From Sinisalibacter lacisalsi (GTDB lineage: Bacteria; Pseudomonadota; Alphaproteobacteria; Rhodobacterales; Rhodobacteraceae), in NCBI RefSeq assembly GCF_014640115.1, contig NZ_BMGI01000004.1, forward strand, positions 62,001 through 126,000: a stretch of DNA of 64,000 nucleotides. The letters run 5' to 3'. Below, piece by piece: positions 55,503 through 64,000 of this stretch. How positions within the stretch are numbered: the first letter of the stretch is position 1; each line of letters begins with the position of its first letter. Under the pieces are notes generated by a model. That model saw only the letters and a program-made list of their open reading frames with translations, was not told the origin of the DNA and searched no databases. The position numbers and the translations under genes are program-made.

Positions 55503-56360
55503 TCAATTGGTCGGGCAAGGAATTTCGGTCACGATGATCTCGCCGCCGCGCCGTGTGCGCACCGTGCAGGTGGGTTCTTTCGGGGCTTCCACCGTTTCCT
55601 CGACTTCGATCCCGAGCAGGGCGTTCTGGTCGATCAGCACGTCGCGCGCCACGGTTTCGTCGCTGTGGCCGACGAGGGCGAGGGTGAGCCGGCCGGTGTT
55701 CTGCGCGAGGTTGAGCCGGCCGACCTGGTCGGGCGTCGCTTCCACGGTGACGGTGCGCGCCACCAGCGGCGCGGTCCGGTCTAGGTCGGCGCGCTGGTCG
55801 ATGGCGATGATGTGCACGTTGGTCAGGATCAGCTGGGTGACCTCGCCGCCGCCGGCTTCGCGCCGCGACCCGGTTTGCCCGGTCCAGTAGACGTCGACCC
55901 TGTCACCCGGCGAGATGAAGCCCGAAACGCCGGAGGCGACGTCGACCTTGATCGCGAAGGCGCGCTTGCCGCTGGCCAGCCGGGCCGAAACGCCGGCGTC
56001 CTCGCCCGGTTCGGTCACCTTCACCTTCATGATGGCCTCGTCCTTTTCCATCGCGCGCAGCACGGTGCGGAATTGTTTCTCACCTTCCGGGAACAGTTCT
56101 TCGAACGCGGTATAGGTGCCTTCCGGCACCGCGCTCTTCGGCCACATGACGGCACGCACGTTTTCCTTGGTGATCTGTTGGCCGTAACGCATCGCCTGTT
56201 CGACCACGTAAACCTCGGTGGTCGGAACCACCTGGCCGCGCGCCGCGCGTTCGGTGGCCAGCGCTTTCTGGTAGTCGTCGAAGACGCCCTTGGCCATGTA
56301 GACCGCGAAGCCGGCCAGGCCGACGCCGATGATGAGCACGAATGAAAATACCGCGCGCAT
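55503..56360 (-). CDS. cpaB: CpaB/RcpC pilus assembly protein
   Basis: This 285-residue protein has an N-terminal membrane segment (FSFVLIIGVGLAGFAVYMAKG) and a SAF-type domain (VPTTEVYVVEQAMRYGQQITKENVRAVMWP), followed by the RcpC/CpaB domain (RAFAIKVDVASGVSGFISPGDRVDVYW). CpaB proteins associate with the secretin and are needed for Tad pilus production. It starts 225 bases after the flp gene and ends before a terminator. Confidence 0.92.
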   Translation of the reverse strand: MRAVFSFVLIIGVGLAGFAVYMAKGVFDDYQKALATERAARGQVVPTTEVYVVEQAMRYGQQITKENVRAVMWPKSAVPEGTYTAFEELFPEGEKQFRTVLRAMEKDEAIMKVKVTEPGEDAGVSARLASGKRAFAIKVDVASGVSGFISPGDRVDVYWTGQTGSRREAGGGEVTQLILTNVHIIAIDQRADLDRTAPLVARTVTVEATPDQVGRLNLAQNTGRLTLALVGHSDETVARDVLIDQNALLGIEVEETVEAPKEPTCTVRTRRGGEIIVTEIPCPTN

Positions 56361-56585
56361 GGTGTGTCCTTTCCCGTTGCGACCGGGGACCGGCCATCAA
56401 GCTGTGGTTCACGCTGTCGCAAGAATGGGGCGAAAATCGGGATAAAGCGTGGATTTGCGGTGGTTTGTTCTCAGGCGGCAACCGCGTGGCTGCGGCCCAC
56501 GCGTGCCGCGAGAGGCAGAGAAGGGCCGCATCCGGTCGGGATGCGGCCCTGTCTGGATCACGCGATCGGCGAGTGGTGTCGAGGA

Positions 56586-56810
56586 TTACTCGACCACCTC
56601 TTCGCCGCCGGCTGCGCCGCCGTGGTCCATGATTTCCATCGAGCCCAGCTCACCCGAGATCGCGTCGGCGAGCGAGGTGGTGCCGCCGGACACCGAGGTC
56701 AGCACGGCGATGCCGAGGCCGACGATGGCGGCGGTGAGGACGACCCAGTCCACCGTCACGGCGCCGGATTCATCGTTCTTGAAGGTCTTGAAGAAGTTCA
56801 CGATTTGCAT
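56586..56810 (-). CDS. Flp-type pilin, copy 1
   Basis: This 74-residue prepilin has a short charged leader (MQIVNFFKTFKNDESG) cleaved before AVTVDW, then a hydrophobic segment (VVLTAAIVGLGIAVLTSV). The end is acidic and Gly-rich (MDHGGAAGGEEVVE). It is nearly identical to the second copy (56898-57122) beyond the first residues. It is probably processed by the CpaA peptidase encoded at 46.1 kb and is the main fibre subunit. Confidence 0.92.
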   Translation of the reverse strand: MQIVNFFKTFKNDESGAVTVDWVVLTAAIVGLGIAVLTSVSGGTTSLADAISGELGSMEIMDHGGAAGGEEVVE

Positions 56811-56897
56811 GTCTTTGTCTCCTGGTTCGGCCCGATATGGACCGGTTGTGATGTCAGTCTCGAAGCGGTTCAGGCTTCAGGGTGATGGCCGCGAGGA

Positions 56898-57122
56898 TTA
56901 CTCGACGACCTCTTCGCCGCCGGCTGCGCCGCCGTGGTCCATGATTTCCATCGAACCCAGCTCGCCCGAGATCGCGTCGGCGAGCGAGGTGGTGCCACCG
57001 GACACCGACATCAGCACGGCGATGCCGAGGCCGACGATGGCGGCGGTGAGGACGACCCAGTCGACGGTTACCGCGCCGGATTCGTCATTCTTGAAGGTCT
57101 TGGCAAGTTTGAACAGTTTCAT
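56898..57122 (-). CDS. Flp-type pilin, copy 2
   Basis: This 74-residue prepilin of the same form has leader MKLFKLAKTFKNDESG, then AVTVDWVVLTAAIVGLGIAVLMSV and the same acidic end as copy 1. It lies upstream of copy 1, with 87 bases between them; only the first ten residues and one Thr/Met position differ much. Two expressed copies may raise subunit supply. Promoter sequence is expected in 57123-57473. Confidence 0.92.
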   Translation of the reverse strand: MKLFKLAKTFKNDESGAVTVDWVVLTAAIVGLGIAVLMSVSGGTTSLADAISGELGSMEIMDHGGAAGGEEVVE

Positions 57123-57473
57123 CTCTAGTCCCTCCGAAAGGATATACGCTCGTTTGGTTCCCGCCCTGCAGACCCCCCGAACCGCCTGTGAACCGATCCG
57201 ATGCCCTGCTTGGCATGGTGCAAATACAACCCCAGATTGGGGCAGGAGTTGGACGGGTTTCGTACAATTTTTGGCGTCGGCCGGCGGGGCAGGGTGGAGC
57301 CGGTCAAGTATCTGAAAAGGCGATAAACTTTTTGGTAACTTTTTTAGGCAAGGGTGCTTTTCAAAGGCTGAAAGGGGGGCGAATCGCCTTGGCTGGTGAG
57401 AAAAACTGGCCTTCGGGGCGGAATTCTGAGACAGTTCAAAAAAATATAACAACCGGGCAGAGCAGGATTTCCC
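57123..57473. other. Intergenic region upstream of flp and a transglycosylase
   Basis: About 350 bases of lower-GC DNA between divergent genes, with AT-rich patches near 57321-57352 and 57431-57450. It should hold the pilin promoter (minus strand) and that of the transglycosylase (plus strand). I see no gene in it, and cannot assign promoter boxes with confidence. Confidence 0.5.
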
Positions 57474-58304
57474 TTGCGTGGGCTGGCAGCAATGTTGATC
57501 GGCATGGCCGTTGCGACGGGTGCGCCCGCGTGGGCGCAGTCCAAGGCGCCCGCGCCGCAGGGCGATTTCACCTTCAAGCGCGTCGCCGCGCCGCCGAAAG
57601 GGCAGGGGCCGAAGATCACCGTGCAGGTCGATCCGGCCGACTACGCCGCCTGGATGAAGGGGCTGGAGAAGCCCGCCGCCAGCGAAAAGCTGCTGCCCGC
57701 CTCGGCGGCCCTGCCCGTGCCCTCGGGCTGGGACTGGTTCTGGCGCGAGGTCTCGACCGAGCTTGCCGATGCCGGCCCGGCCAACCTGGCCCGCGCCCTC
57801 GACGCGCTGGCCGGCGCAGAGGATGCGCCCGCGCCGCGCCTGCAGGCGCTGCAGGACATCGCCGCGCGGTTCGGCACCGAGATCCTCGCCGCCACCGTGG
57901 GCACCGACGTGTCGCCGGCGCTGGTGGTGGCGCTGATCGCGATCGAGTCGAGCGGGTACACGGGGGCCGAGAGCCATGCCGGGGCGCAGGGGCTGATGCA
58001 GCTGATCCCCGACACCGCCGCGCGCTTCGGCGTGGCCGACGCCAATGACCCGGGCGAGAACATCAAGGGGGGCGTGGCCTACCTGGCCTGGCTGATGGGG
58101 CATTTCGGGCGCGACCCGATCCTGGCGCTGGCGGGATACAACGCCGGCGAAAACGCGGTGACCAAGCACGGTGGCGTACCGCCCTTCGCCGAAACCCGCG
58201 CCTACGTGCCGAAGGTGCTGAACGCCTGGCGGGTGGCGCGCGGGCTGTGCCGCACCCCGCCGGAACTCATCACCGACGGCTGCGTCTTCACCGTTCAGGG
58301 TTGA
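57474..58304 (+). CDS. Lytic transglycosylase (SLT domain)
   Basis: This 276-residue secreted protein has a signal peptide (MRGLAAMLIGMAVATGAPAWAQ) and a C-terminal SLT domain: the catalytic Glu is in ALIAIESSGYTGAESHAGAQGLMQLIPDTAARFG, followed by YLAWLMGHFGRDPILALAGYNAGENAV. It cleaves peptidoglycan and probably opens the wall for the neighbouring Tad pilus. A TTG at 57474 after AGGA starts it best; ATG 57492 is an alternative that would shorten the signal peptide. Confidence 0.9.
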   Translation: MRGLAAMLIGMAVATGAPAWAQSKAPAPQGDFTFKRVAAPPKGQGPKITVQVDPADYAAWMKGLEKPAASEKLLPASAALPVPSGWDWFWREVSTELADAGPANLARALDALAGAEDAPAPRLQALQDIAARFGTEILAATVGTDVSPALVVALIAIESSGYTGAESHAGAQGLMQLIPDTAARFGVADANDPGENIKGGVAYLAWLMGHFGRDPILALAGYNAGENAVTKHGGVPPFAETRAYVPKVLNAWRVARGLCRTPPELITDGCVFTVQG

Positions 58305-58325
58305 GGCGCGGGCGCGCGCCCGCGC

Positions 58326-58346
58326 GAGGGGGCTGTCCGCCCCCTC
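58326..58346. terminator. Intergenic hairpin after the transglycosylase
   Basis: Perfect 8-bp stem (GAGGGGGC at 58326-58333 and GCCCCCTC at 58339-58346) with a 5-base loop, between two convergent genes. It can serve both directions. It is followed at 58368 by a GGTATTT-type repeat. Confidence 0.5.
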
Positions 58347-58367
58347 TTGGCCTCAAGGCCAATTCAC

Positions 58368-58394
58368 CCCCGAAGGTATTTGCGGACCCAAGAC
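58368..58394 (+). repeat. GGTATTT-type intergenic repeat
   Basis: CCCCCGAAGGTATTTGCGGACC followed by CAAGA, resembling the elements at 28926-28952 and 44814-44845. Confidence 0.35.
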
Positions 58395-58399
58395 GCCGG

Positions 58400-59137
58400 T
58401 CAGATCGACAGTTTCTTGAAGATCCGCTCGGGGATCAGCTTGATGATCGTCATGATCACCCACCAGAAACCTGGCGTGTAGATCACGTTGCGCTGCTTTT
58501 CCACCGCCTTGACGATGGCGCGCGCCACCTTCTCGGGCGCGGCGACGAGGAACATGCCCTCCACCCCCCAGGTCATCGCGGTATCGACGAAGCCGGGTTT
58601 GACCGTGACGACGTGGCCGCCGGCGCGGGTGAGCCGGTTGCGCAGCCCGGACAGGTAGGTGGCGAAGGCGGATTTGGCGGCGCCGTAGGTGTAATTGCCG
58701 ATCCGGCCGCGATCGCCCGCCACCGAGGTGACGCCGACCACCGTGCCGCAGGCGCGCGCCTCCATCACCGGCAGGAGCGTGGCGAGGAAGCGGGCGGGGC
58801 CGCTGAAATTGTCGGTGGCGACGGTGTCGATCAGGCTGGGGTCTGCGTCGATCTGGGCTTGCGGCGGCATCGAGCCGACGAAGACGGCGACGTTGATCTC
58901 GCCCGGTTCCAGCTCGACCTTGCGCAGGATCGGGGCGAAGGTTTTCGCATCGCGCGCGTCGAAGCGGATGGCCTCGGCCCCGGCCGCGCCGCGCGCCGAA
59001 AGGTCGGCGGCGAGCGCCTTGAGCTCGTCCATGTCGCGCCCCGCGAGCAGCAGCGTGTCGCCGCGTTCGGCGATCTGGCGGGCGAAGGCGCGCGCCATCG
59101 CCGAGGTGGCGCCGAGGATGATCCAGGTTCGTGTCAT
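58400..59137 (-). CDS. SDR-family reductase, DprE2-like
   Basis: This 245-residue short-chain dehydrogenase has the NAD(P) motif in WIILGATSAMARAFARQIAERGD and the catalytic Ser/Tyr/Lys triad (GVTSVAGDRGR, then NYTYGAAKSAF). A C-terminal hydrophobic, basic tail (FWWVIMTIIKLIPERIFKKLSI) suggests membrane attachment. It resembles DprE2, the reductase that follows DprE1 in making decaprenyl-phosphoryl arabinose. Its ATG at 59137 overlaps the stop of the DprE1-like gene (ATGA), so the two are translationally coupled. Confidence 0.85.
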   Translation of the reverse strand: MTRTWIILGATSAMARAFARQIAERGDTLLLAGRDMDELKALAADLSARGAAGAEAIRFDARDAKTFAPILRKVELEPGEINVAVFVGSMPPQAQIDADPSLIDTVATDNFSGPARFLATLLPVMEARACGTVVGVTSVAGDRGRIGNYTYGAAKSAFATYLSGLRNRLTRAGGHVVTVKPGFVDTAMTWGVEGMFLVAAPEKVARAIVKAVEKQRNVIYTPGFWWVIMTIIKLIPERIFKKLSI

Positions 59138-60450
59138 GCCGTCCCCCTGAGGTGCAGCCGGCGCACCATGTCGGTGATCAGAAGGCCCTCGGGATCGGCC
59201 TTCTCGGCCTCCGCCGCCCAGGCCTCCCATTCGGGATACATCGCCTTGATGGTGGCGCCCGACGCGAGCGCGTCCTTGCCGAGGTAGAGCCGCCCGCCGG
59301 CCTCCACCGTCATCGCCTCCAGCTCCGCGATCAGAACCTCGGCCTTCTCGCGCGCCGGGAAGTCGATCGCCAGCGTGTAGCCCTCCATCGGGAAGCTCAG
59401 CATGCCGGCGCGGCCTTCGCCCATGCGCTTGATCACCGCCAGCGGCGAGGCGAGGCCAGAGCGCGAGATCTTCGCCACGATCTGTTTCAGCACATCGGCG
59501 TTTTCGACCGGCACCACGCATTGGAACTGGTGGAAGCCGCGTTTGCCGTAGAGCCGGTTCCAGTCGTAGAGCTTGTCGAGCGGGAAGACATGGGCGGCGA
59601 TCGGCATCACGCTGACGTTGCCCCTGCTGGGCACCTTGCGCCAGTAGGCGGCGTTGAACAGCTTCACCGTGGGCGCCGAAAGGGCGAAGGAGGGCAGATC
59701 GAGCGGCACGGTGACCGCCGGCAGCGCGCGGCGCTGGGGGCCGTCGGTGAGTTCGGCCTCCTCGAGGATGCCCCGGCCCATCGCCGCCCCGGTGGCGGTG
59801 CCGTCGATCCAGCCGACGTTGTAACGGAAGGTGGAGGCGTCGAGCAGGGCGAGGAACTCGTCGAAGTTTTCCACCCGGGTTTCCTTCACCCGCATCGAGG
59901 TGCCGGGCGTGGCGATCATCTGGAGCCTGGCCGAGAGGATTACCCCGGTCTGGCCGATGCCGCCCATGGTGGCGCGGAACAGCGTCTTGTTGCGGGCCGG
60001 CGAGGCCACCACGCGGCCGCCGCCCGGTTGCAGCAGGGTGACCGAGAGCACGTGCTGGCCGAAGGAGCCGAGGACGTGGTGGTTCTTGCCGTGGATGTCA
60101 TGGGCGATGGCGCCGCCGACGGTGGGAAAGCCGGTGCCGGGCACCACGGCCGGGATCCAGCCGCGTGGCGCGAAGAGGCGCACGAGCTCGCCGATCTGCA
60201 TGCCTGCCTCGACCTCGACCACCCCGGTTTCGGGATCGAAGGCGAGGATCTTGTCCATCCGCGTCATGTCGATGATCCGCCCGCCGTCGTTGAGCAGCGA
60301 GTCGTTGTAGCTGCGCCGCATCCCCATGGCGGGGGCGGGGGTCTCCTCCATCAGCTGCGCCAGTTGCGCGGCGCGCTCGGGGCGGGCGATCTGCCCGCGC
60401 GCGGTGTGAACCCGGCCCCAGCCGGCGTAGTCAGCGGTTTTCCACAGCAT
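59134..60450 (-). CDS. FAD-dependent oxidase, DprE1-like
   Basis: The 438-residue protein has the vanillyl-alcohol-oxidase/FAD_binding_4 layout: GWGRVHTARGQI at the start, RRSYNDSLLNDGGRIIDMTRMD, AGMQIGELVRLF and the FAD-contact segment GGAIAHDIHGKNHHVLGSFGQHV, then YLGKDALASGATIKAMYPEW near the C-terminus. These are DprE1 marks; that enzyme oxidises C2 of decaprenyl-phosphoryl ribose. It is coupled to the DprE2-like gene downstream and overlaps the UPF0104 gene by 20 bases upstream. The lipid substrate here is unknown. Confidence 0.87.
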   Translation of the reverse strand: MLWKTADYAGWGRVHTARGQIARPERAAQLAQLMEETPAPAMGMRRSYNDSLLNDGGRIIDMTRMDKILAFDPETGVVEVEAGMQIGELVRLFAPRGWIPAVVPGTGFPTVGGAIAHDIHGKNHHVLGSFGQHVLSVTLLQPGGGRVVASPARNKTLFRATMGGIGQTGVILSARLQMIATPGTSMRVKETRVENFDEFLALLDASTFRYNVGWIDGTATGAAMGRGILEEAELTDGPQRRALPAVTVPLDLPSFALSAPTVKLFNAAYWRKVPSRGNVSVMPIAAHVFPLDKLYDWNRLYGKRGFHQFQCVVPVENADVLKQIVAKISRSGLASPLAVIKRMGEGRAGMLSFPMEGYTLAIDFPAREKAEVLIAELEAMTVEAGGRLYLGKDALASGATIKAMYPEWEAWAAEAEKADPEGLLITDMVRRLHLRGTA

Positions 60451-61438
60451 GTGCGTGCCTCAGCGAGAGTTTTTCGGCGATCGGGAAGATGGCGAAGCCG
60501 ATCGCGATGGCGAACCAGAGGGTGGTGACCCGGATGATGGCGGTGGCGGGGATCGAGGCCTCCAGCGGCACGCCTTCGAGGCTCAGCAGCGCCACCATCG
60601 CGGCCTCCGCCCCGCCGACACCGCCGGGCGCGCCGGTCAGCCCGCCCGCGAGCCCGGAGAAGATGAAGATCGCCACCGCCTTGGCCACGCCGATATCTGC
60701 TCCCATCCACATCAGCAGGAGGTGAAAGGCATAGCCTTCCGCGAACCAGCCGGCAAGGCCGAGCAGCCCGGCAAGGCCCATCACACCCGGCGACGAGAAG
60801 GCCTTGAGCGAGCGCGCGGCGCGGCGCAGGCTGGCGAAGAGCCGCGCGAAACGGCCGGTGAGGCGGTGGCCGAGATCGGCGAGGCCGACGAGAAGCGCGG
60901 GGCGGGTGGCGATGACGGCCCCCGCCAGCGCAAGCAGCGTCACCGGCAGGCCGAAGGCGATGCCACTGGCCGAGAAGGCCAGCGCCGCGCCCAGCAGGAC
61001 GCCCATGGCGGCGAGATCGGAGGCGCGGTCGACCAGCATGAGCGGCGCGGTGCGCGCGAAGCGCCAGCCGGTTTCGCGCCCGATCCAGCGCATCCGCACC
61101 AGTTCGCCCAGCCGCCCCGGGGTGACGCTCATCGCGAAGCCGCCGAGAAAGTGGCGCAGGCTCGCGCCGAGCCGCAGGTCGAGCCCGAGGTGGCGCGCGA
61201 ACAGGTGCCAGCGCAGGCCGCGACCGAGGTAGTTGACCAGCGAAAGCGCCAGCAGCACCCCGAACTGCCAGAAATGGAGCCGCGCGATCTGGGCCAGGGT
61301 TTCTTCCCACCCGGTGGCGGCGGCGAGGGCGGCCAGCCCGGCCAGCACCAGCGCGAACAGCCCGGCGAGCACCAGCGTGTCTCGCAGGCGATGGCGGGGC
61401 GCGATACGGGCGCGGGAAAGGGGTTCGGTGCTCGACAT
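60431..61438 (-). CDS. UPF0104/AglD-type membrane protein
   Basis: The 335-residue protein has eight or so membrane segments and the LPG_synthase_TM/UPF0104 blocks: LSLVNYLGRGLRWHLFAR, FAMSVTPGRLGELVRMRWIG and FSGLAGGLTGAPGGVGGAEAAMVALL. Members often lie with lipid-linked glycan genes and are candidate flippases. ATG 61438 is chosen because the upstream frame lacks conserved sequence. It is the first gene of a three-gene operon with the DprE1-like and DprE2-like genes. Confidence 0.85.
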   Translation of the reverse strand: MSSTEPLSRARIAPRHRLRDTLVLAGLFALVLAGLAALAAATGWEETLAQIARLHFWQFGVLLALSLVNYLGRGLRWHLFARHLGLDLRLGASLRHFLGGFAMSVTPGRLGELVRMRWIGRETGWRFARTAPLMLVDRASDLAAMGVLLGAALAFSASGIAFGLPVTLLALAGAVIATRPALLVGLADLGHRLTGRFARLFASLRRAARSLKAFSSPGVMGLAGLLGLAGWFAEGYAFHLLLMWMGADIGVAKAVAIFIFSGLAGGLTGAPGGVGGAEAAMVALLSLEGVPLEASIPATAIIRVTTLWFAIAIGFAIFPIAEKLSLRHAHAVENR

Positions 61439-61562
61439 GGGCCTGTGCCGCCGATCTACCGGCGGATTACGTCGATAGTATGAAATCGCGGCGCGAATGG
61501 AAACCGCTTTGCGCGCCGGTCCTGCCCGCACCGCGGCGCGGGCGCGGCCGGCCGGGCCAGGC

Positions 61563-62390
61563 TCACAGGTCCAGGCTCGCGTGGCGGTTCACGTCCTTGT
61601 AGAGCAGGTAGCGGAACGGCTCGGGGCCGCCGGCGTAGCAGGCCTGTGGGCAGAAGGCGCGCAACCACATGTAATCGCCCGCCTCGACCTCGACCCAGTC
61701 GCGGTTCAGCCGGTACACGCCCTTGCCGTGCAGCACGTAAAGGCCGTGCTCCATCACGTGGGTTTCGAGGAACGGGATCACTGCGCCGGGCTGCAGGGTG
61801 ACGATCGTCACGTGCATGTCGTGGCGCAGATCATCGGGCGAGACGAAGCGGGTGGTGGCCCAGCGGCCCTCGGTGTCGGGCATCGGGGTGGGGTCGATCG
61901 CGGCCTCGTTGGTGACGATCGGTTCGGGCGCGGCGATCCCCTCGGCGGGGATGTAGCGCTTGCGGATCCAGTGGAACACCGCCGGGGCCGGGCCTTCGTT
62001 GTGCAGGGTCCAGTCGCAGCCGGGGGGCAGGTAGGCGTAGCCGCCGGGCTCCATCGTCTCGGGCTCGGCGCCGTCGATCGTGAGCGCAAGCGCACCGGCG
62101 GTGACGAAGAGCGCGGCCTCGGCCTGCGGGTTGGATTCGGGCTGGTCTGATCCGCCGCCGGGGGCGATCTCGCAGATGTAGTGCGAGAAGGTTTCGGCAA
62201 AGCCCGTCATAGGCCGCGCGATCACCCAGACGCGGGTGTCGCGCCAATGGGGCAGCGCGCTCACCACAATGTCGCGCATGGTGGCGCCGGGCAGCACGGC
62301 ATAGGCCTCGGTGAACACCGCCCGGCCGGTCAGCAAATCGCTCTGCGGCGGAAGCCCTCCGGGGGGCGTGGCATAGCGGCGCTCTGTCAT
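61563..62390 (-). CDS. allE: (S)-ureidoglycine aminohydrolase-like bicupin
   Basis: This 275-residue bicupin resembles ureidoglycine aminohydrolase, which releases ammonia from ureidoglycine in allantoin breakdown. Recognisable are the N-terminal cupin (HYICEIAPGGGSDQPESNPQAEAALFV) and the C-terminal cupin with the metal ligands in PFLETHVMEHGLYVLHGKGVYRL and FCPQACYA. The remaining allantoin genes are not adjacent, so a purine role is inferred from sequence only. ATG 62390 follows AAGGAAGGATG. Confidence 0.85.
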   Translation of the reverse strand: MTERRYATPPGGLPPQSDLLTGRAVFTEAYAVLPGATMRDIVVSALPHWRDTRVWVIARPMTGFAETFSHYICEIAPGGGSDQPESNPQAEAALFVTAGALALTIDGAEPETMEPGGYAYLPPGCDWTLHNEGPAPAVFHWIRKRYIPAEGIAAPEPIVTNEAAIDPTPMPDTEGRWATTRFVSPDDLRHDMHVTIVTLQPGAVIPFLETHVMEHGLYVLHGKGVYRLNRDWVEVEAGDYMWLRAFCPQACYAGGPEPFRYLLYKDVNRHASLDL

Positions 62391-62508
62391 CGGTCATCCT
62401 TCCTTGCCTTTGCCTCGTATAGAGCGCGGGGAACGGCGCGCCAAGCGTGCGGTTGCGCGCGCGGGTGGTCGCGGCAACCACGGCCGGGACCGGAGAGAGG
62501 GGGCGCCG

Positions 62509-62824
62509 ATGGCCGCAGCACGGCAGGAGGAAACGGTTGATTTCCTCGTCGCGGGCGTCGAGGTGAACGGCGGAGGGCGATTTCGACCGGGCCGGGAAAC
62601 CCGCGATGGTCAAGGCGCTGATCGCGGATTATCCTTTCCTCGGCGAGACATGGGCGCGGCGGCTATGGCGCCACGCGCATCGAGGCGGAGGGGTGCCACG
62701 TGATGGCGCAGGAGTTCGCCAAAACGGCGGAGGAGATCGCCTGGCGGCGGTCGAAACCGGGGCTGAGGATGAATGCAGGCGAGATCGCGGCGCTCGACCG
62801 CTGGATCGCCGGGGAGGACAAGCC

Positions 62825-62828
<4 letters not shown>
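62509..62828 (+). pseudogene. glpD: Deleted remnant of glpD
   Basis: Three pieces of glycerol-3-phosphate dehydrogenase, normally about 500 residues, lie end to end in 320 bases. From ATG 62509 the frame encodes [17 protein letters not shown], like the Rossmann start of GlpD. At about 62570 a different frame gives [30 protein letters not shown], a late GlpD segment. At about 62661 a third frame gives [35 protein letters not shown] and ends in WIAGEDKP. The last codon overlaps the glpK ATG (ATGA), as intact glpD would. The FAD and catalytic core is gone, so no enzyme can be made. Confidence 0.75.

Positions 62829-64000
<1,172 letters not shown>

Noticed and set aside
56898-58169. Extension of the Flp pilin frame to more than 400 residues
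   Set aside because: Flp pilins have short leaders; MKLFKLAKTFKNDESG at 57122 is the natural start, and the extension runs antisense to the transglycosylase.
58400-59521. A 373-residue version of the DprE2-like SDR
   Set aside because: The Rossmann motif begins right after ATG 59137, which overlaps the upstream stop; the longer frame lies within the DprE1-like gene.

Overview
The window looks like chromosomal DNA of an alphaproteobacterium, most likely a member of the Rhodobacteraceae/Rhodobacterales. The basis is high GC, a pcm-tolC-DUF2497 block, Rhodobacterales-style Flp pilins with a VTVDW core in a complete Tad core set, and housekeeping neighbours typical of that group (valS, efp, cobQ, DUF1992, ygfZ). 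The genus is not determined.

Region 1 (1-7198) is the 3' part of an alpha-carboxysome operon: the C-terminus of csoS2, csoS3 (carbonic anhydrase), csoS4A and csoS4B (vertex pentamers), two nearly identical csoS1 shell hexamers and an acRAF-type Rubisco assembly factor. RuBisCO genes would lie upstream, outside the window. A CbbR-type LysR regulator follows and is translationally coupled to a Nudix + degenerate ThiE fusion. A second CbbR-like LysR gene converges on this pair.

Region 2 (7421-16875) is a genomic island of about 9.4 kb inserted in the 3' half of a tRNA-Cys gene. A 44-bp direct repeat of the tRNA 3' half marks both ends. A tyrosine integrase, overlapped by a 57-residue ORF, sits beside the intact tRNA. 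Cargo includes a divergent PhoX/DUF839 phosphatase-like secreted protein with a possible Pho box, an unrecognised periplasmic protein with two haem c motifs, a short tyrosine recombinase, a tandem GFA-domain protein, a small lipoprotein, and long stretches without convincing genes.

Region 3 (17072-46042) is mostly core genome: pcm, tolC, a PopZ-like DUF2497 protein, cobQ, efp, a fructosamine-kinase-like protein, ygfZ, two aminotransferases, an outer membrane barrel, valS, a CorA/ZntB transporter, an Lrp regulator divergent from a type III PLP decarboxylase, an orphan CoxL-like molybdenum hydroxylase subunit, a polytopic membrane protein, an unusual AAA ATPase, a three-gene ABC/HlyD exporter and a DoeA-like M24 hydrolase.

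Region 4 (46132-57122, minus strand) is a Tad/Flp pilus locus: two flp pilins, cpaB, rcpA, an OmpA lipoprotein, tadZ, tadA, tadB, tadC, two tadD-like TPR lipoproteins and a prepilin peptidase. The first tadD-like gene has a clear lipoprotein signal but no ATG, GTG or TTG in frame upstream of it.

Region 5 (57474-64000) has a lytic transglycosylase, a three-gene operon resembling DprE2, DprE1 and an UPF0104 membrane protein, an AllE-like bicupin, a heavily deleted glpD pseudogene and the 5' part of glpK, which runs off the window.
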